64,000 nucleotides of DNA from Hydrogenophaga sp. PAMC20947. Its GTDB lineage: Bacteria > Pseudomonadota > Gammaproteobacteria > Burkholderiales > Burkholderiaceae_C. The notes beneath the pieces are model-generated. The model saw nothing but the letters and a program-made list of their open reading frames with translations, did no database searches and was not told the DNA's origin. The translations under genes and the position numbers were made by a program. Location of the stretch: assembly GCF_004795855.1 (NCBI RefSeq), contig NZ_CP039252.1, positions 1,240,001 through 1,304,000 on the forward strand, in the 5' to 3' direction. This document shows positions 61,107-64,000 of the stretch, piece by piece (position 1 is the stretch's first letter; each line of letters begins with the position of its first letter).

Positions 61107-62135
61107 TCATGGCGCACCGCCTTGCTGCAAAACCTGGCTGGTTCGTGCGGCCCAGGCCTCTTGCATAAGGCCTGCTGAAAACGGGTGCTCAACCGTGCGG
61201 GCCGCATCAGACAGCTCGCGTGACCAGCGGCTCAAGGTGAGCCAGCGAGGCGCTGGAGGTAGGCCTTCGGCTGGAAAAAACCGCGGTGCGGCACCCGCTG
61301 CAGAGGCCATGAGGTCGTGGCACAGCTTCTGCAACACCTCCAGTTGCTGGGCCGCTGGCCAACTGGCAAGGCCTCGCCAGTCCCCCCGGGCCAGGGCTTT
61401 GGGCAGATTGGACCAGGTCTGGGCGTCAAGGCCAGCGCGGGCCCAGGCCAGTGCATCGGCGGGGCGACCGCCAGCCGCCTGAAGCCAGACCTGTGCTTGT
61501 TCGGCGGTGGCCGCTGACAGGCCTTCTTGGTGGCGCAGCCAAGCCAACGCCTCGGCGGCATCGGGCCAGACCATGGCATGGGTCTGGCAACGGCTGCGAA
61601 TGGTGGGCAGCAATTGGTGCGTGGCTTCGCTGGCCAATACAAACCGGGTGTCGCCCGGGGGCTCCTCCAGGGTTTTGAGCAGGGCATTGGCCGTGACGTG
61701 GTTCATGCGCTCGGCCGGGTAGACCAGCACGGCCATGCCCCGACCCCGTGCGCTGGTGCGTTGCGCAAAGCCCACGGTGTCGCGCATGGCCTCAACCCGG
61801 ATTTCTTTGCTGGGCTTGCGCTTTTTGTCGTCAATGTCTTTTTGGGCCTTCTCCGACAAAGGCCATCCAAACTCGAGGGCAGTCGTTTCCGGCATCAGGG
61901 CGACGAAGTCCGGATGGGCGCGTGTATCGACCAGGTGGCAGCTGCCACAGACACCGCAGGCACCGTCGGCCGTGGGAGCCTCGCAGAGCCACGCTTGGGC
62001 CAGTGCCAGACCGAGCTCGTACTGCCCAAGTCCAGACGGTCCCTGCAGGAGCCGGGCGTGGCCGCGCTGACCCACCAGGGTCTGCAATTGCCTTTGCAGC
62101 CAGGGAGCCAGCGGGGTTGGTGATGAAGTGGGCAT
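61107..62135 (-). CDS. holB: DNA polymerase III subunit delta'
   Basis: 342 residues. AAA-type clamp-loader fold with [20 protein letters not shown] (a P-loop without the usual GKT, as in delta'), zinc cysteines CGVCGSC, and the sensor segment [19 protein letters not shown] (SRC motif). It acts in the clamp loader that places the sliding clamp. It starts 5 bp after tmk. Confidence 0.93.
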   Translation of the reverse strand: MPTSSPTPLAPWLQRQLQTLVGQRGHARLLQGPSGLGQYELGLALAQAWLCEAPTADGACGVCGSCHLVDTRAHPDFVALMPETTALEFGWPLSEKAQKDIDDKKRKPSKEIRVEAMRDTVGFAQRTSARGRGMAVLVYPAERMNHVTANALLKTLEEPPGDTRFVLASEATHQLLPTIRSRCQTHAMVWPDAAEALAWLRHQEGLSAATAEQAQVWLQAAGGRPADALAWARAGLDAQTWSNLPKALARGDWRGLASWPAAQQLEVLQKLCHDLMASAAGAAPRFFPAEGLPPAPRWLTLSRWSRELSDAARTVEHPFSAGLMQEAWAARTSQVLQQGGAP

Positions 62136-62140
62136 AGCCG

Positions 62141-62818
62141 TCAGGTGGACTTGTTCAACCAGCCGCGTTGCACGAAGTGGTCATGCAGATCTTGCCAGAC
62201 CTGCTCGCGGGGCTGGTCGGCGTTGATCTTGGCGAACCGCTCAGGTTGCGCGGTGGCACGCGCAGCGTAGCCCGCGACCACGGCCTGGAAAAAAGCCACG
62301 GGCTGGGACTCAAAGCGGTCCGGGGCACGGGCATCGGCCAGGCGGGCCGCCGCGATCTCTGGGGCCAGATCGAACCAGACGGTCAGATCGGGCTGGCGAA
62401 GGGCTTGGCCTTGCAGGGCTGGCGTGGCCTGCACCCATTGTTCCAGCGTCGTCAACACGGCCAGATCGAAGCCCCGCCCACCGCCTTGGTAGGCGAAGGT
62501 GGCGTCGGTGAAGCGATCACACAGCACCGCTTCGCCCCGCGCCAGTGCGGGTTCGATCACGGTTATGAGGTGGTCGCGGCGGGCGGCAAATACCAGCAGG
62601 GATTCCGTCAACGGGTCCATGGCATCGCCCAGCACCATGGCACGCAGCTTTTCGGCCAGCGGCGTCCCGCCCGGTTCGCGGGTCTGGGTGACCACCCTGC
62701 CCTGTGCCTGAAATGCCTCGGCCAGGTGGGCGATGTGGGTGGACTTGCCCGCGCCGTCGATGCCCTCGAACGAGACGAACAGGCCTGTGGGTGTGGAAGA
62801 CGGGCTGGAGGGAGACAT
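62141..62818 (-). CDS. tmk: Thymidylate kinase
   Basis: 225 residues from the ATG at 62818. P-loop [18 protein letters not shown] motif [18 protein letters not shown] and [17 protein letters not shown] are intact, and the LID region lies near [12 protein letters not shown]. It converts dTMP to dTDP. It begins two bases after the mltG stop. Confidence 0.95.
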   Translation of the reverse strand: MSPSSPSSTPTGLFVSFEGIDGAGKSTHIAHLAEAFQAQGRVVTQTREPGGTPLAEKLRAMVLGDAMDPLTESLLVFAARRDHLITVIEPALARGEAVLCDRFTDATFAYQGGGRGFDLAVLTTLEQWVQATPALQGQALRQPDLTVWFDLAPEIAAARLADARAPDRFESQPVAFFQAVVAGYAARATAQPERFAKINADQPREQVWQDLHDHFVQRGWLNKST

Positions 62819-62820
62819 GA

Positions 62821-63882
62821 TCAACGGTTCAGGATATAGCGCCGAACAGCCGAATTGTGTTCGTCGAGCGAGTGACTGAAATGGCTGCTGCCATCGCCTT
62901 TGGCCACGAAGTACAAGGCCTTCGAATCGGCTGGGCGCACGGCCGCCAGCAGCGAATTCCAGCCCGGCATGGAAATCGGCGAAGGCGGCAAGCCGGCGCG
63001 GGTGTAGGTGTTGTAAGGGGTGTCGGTGAGCAGGTCGATTTTGCGCAGATTGCCATCAAAACGCTCACCCAACCCGTAAATCACGGTGGGATCGGTTTGC
63101 AAGCGCATGCCAATGCGCAAGCGGTTGTTGAACACGGCGCCCACAAGGCTTCGGTCTTCCTCAGCACCCGTTTCCTTTTCAATGATGCTGGCCAGAATCA
63201 GGGTTTCTCCGGGCGTTTTGAGCACACTGGTCGGGCTGCGCTGTTCCCAGGCTTCAGCCAGGCGGGTGTCCATGGCCTGAGCCGCCTGCCGCAGCACGCT
63301 GGACGCCAGGGCATTTTTCACCACGCGGTAGGTATCAGGGAAGAACCGCCCCTCGGGTTGTTGGTCTTGCAGACCGATTTGCCCCATCACGGCTTCCGGG
63401 CTCAGTCCGTCAATGTCCTGGCGCAAATGGGGCGAAGCACGCACCGCAGCCAACACCTCCCGGATGTTCCAGCCCTCCAGCAGGATCACGCTGCGCAGCG
63501 CCTGTTCCCCCCGGACCATCTGCCTCAGCAGGCTTCGGGGTGTGGCCCCCGGCTTGATTTCGTAGACCCCGGCCTTGATGGCGGCAGCATTGCCAGACAG
63601 CCTGAACCACGCATACAACGCGGTGGCGGGCACGTCTACGCCAGCGGCCGCAATGGCTCTGGCCACCGCCCGGGAGGAGCTGCCGGGTTTGATTTCCAGT
63701 GTCAGCGGCTCATCTGCGGTGGTGCCGACAGGCAGCCGCAGCGCTAGCCCGGTCCACCACCACCCAGCCGCAACCCCGCCGACCACGGCAACCACGATCA
63801 GCGCAAAGAGCAGGGACAACAGGCGTTTCAAGGCGGGCAATACGGAGGACGGTGAGAGGGAGACCCCATGTGTGAGGGACAC
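62821..63882 (-). CDS. mltG: Endolytic transglycosylase MltG
   Basis: 353 residues. One membrane helix near 20-45 ([20 protein letters not shown]), a LysM-like subdomain, and the YceG core with catalytic Glu in [16 protein letters not shown] and the [20 protein letters not shown] and [14 protein letters not shown] signatures. It cleaves nascent glycan strands in the periplasm and may set glycan length. First visible gene of the block. Confidence 0.94.
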   Translation of the reverse strand: MSLTHGVSLSPSSVLPALKRLLSLLFALIVVAVVGGVAAGWWWTGLALRLPVGTTADEPLTLEIKPGSSSRAVARAIAAAGVDVPATALYAWFRLSGNAAAIKAGVYEIKPGATPRSLLRQMVRGEQALRSVILLEGWNIREVLAAVRASPHLRQDIDGLSPEAVMGQIGLQDQQPEGRFFPDTYRVVKNALASSVLRQAAQAMDTRLAEAWEQRSPTSVLKTPGETLILASIIEKETGAEEDRSLVGAVFNNRLRIGMRLQTDPTVIYGLGERFDGNLRKIDLLTDTPYNTYTRAGLPPSPISMPGWNSLLAAVRPADSKALYFVAKGDGSSHFSHSLDEHNSAVRRYILNR

Positions 63883-64000
63883 AAAGGCAGGCCGAGCATG
63901 ATAATCCAGAGGGGTTCACAGTCCTAGGGTCTGAACTTCGTTGCTTTCTTGCAGCGCCTTGGTGCTGACCACCCCGCGCAGTTTTTGTTTTCACACTTTC
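63883..64000. other. Window end, no gene resolved
   Basis: About 118 bp upstream of mltG. Too short to tell whether the upstream gene ends here; one minus-strand frame gives KLRGVVSTKALQESNEVQTL before a stop, but an in-frame stop lies just upstream. Confidence 0.3.

Overview
The window is high-GC, densely packed DNA that looks like a chromosome of a Comamonadaceae/Burkholderiales betaproteobacterium. A Hydrogenophaga-like genus is my guess from gene style only. Supporting signs are the mltG-tmk-holB-PilZ-TatD housekeeping block, a tctBA tripartite tricarboxylate carrier, a DUF4148 protein, a tadA gene fused to a dehalogenase-like hydrolase, and CsbD/BON/DUF883 stress proteins. No rRNA gene, credible tRNA gene or CRISPR array was seen.

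Layout. 0-6.2 kb is a plus-strand signalling operon with overlapping genes: HD-GYP, PAS histidine kinase, degenerate EAL fused to a receiver, HDOD, and a receiver. 6.2-13.8 kb holds a PaiB-like flavoprotein, the tadA fusion, an LD-carboxypeptidase, a class III cyclase with an FHA domain and a penicillin-acylase-like Ntn hydrolase. 13.8-18.9 kb (minus) has an EF-hand protein and a polar amino-acid ABC transporter operon with a succinylglutamate-desuccinylase-like enzyme inside it. 19.7-22.9 kb has an orphan CheB-CheR-PAS fusion and a PAS partner. 23.4-24.6 kb is an IS110-family element. 24.7-29.5 kb (minus) is an efflux operon (TolC, HlyD, two ABC-2 permeases) with no ATPase gene.

29.6-56 kb is an accessory stress and signalling island. 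It carries a PRC-barrel protein, CsbD, transglutaminase, PQQ-type dehydrogenase, TVP38 protein, 3-hydroxyacyl-CoA dehydrogenase, a tandem-domain protein of unknown function, membrane proteins and proteases, and BON, DUF883 and lmo0937-like small proteins. It has two paralogous signalling modules, each a hybrid PAS kinase, a receiver-PAS protein and Crp/Fnr regulator(s), at 33.9-38.3 kb (plus) and 49.9-54.6 kb (minus). Gene remnants (CopA tail, Crp tail, Acg-type nitroreductase, CsbD start) lie among them.

The most interesting signal is a 16-bp palindrome, consensus TGTGCG-N4-CGCACA, found eleven times by eye and only in this island. Ten copies have a hexamer with A at position 2 and T at position 6 centred 32-33 bp downstream, the spacing expected of a class II CRP-type activator site near -41.5. 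The copies sit upstream of the PRC, CsbD, BON, 3-hydroxyacyl-CoA dehydrogenase, kinase and two Crp/Fnr genes. I read the island as one self-regulating Crp/Fnr regulon with its own signalling input.

56.8-63.9 kb (minus) returns to conserved genes: tctA/tctB, an ankyrin protein, TatD, PilZ, holB, tmk and mltG.
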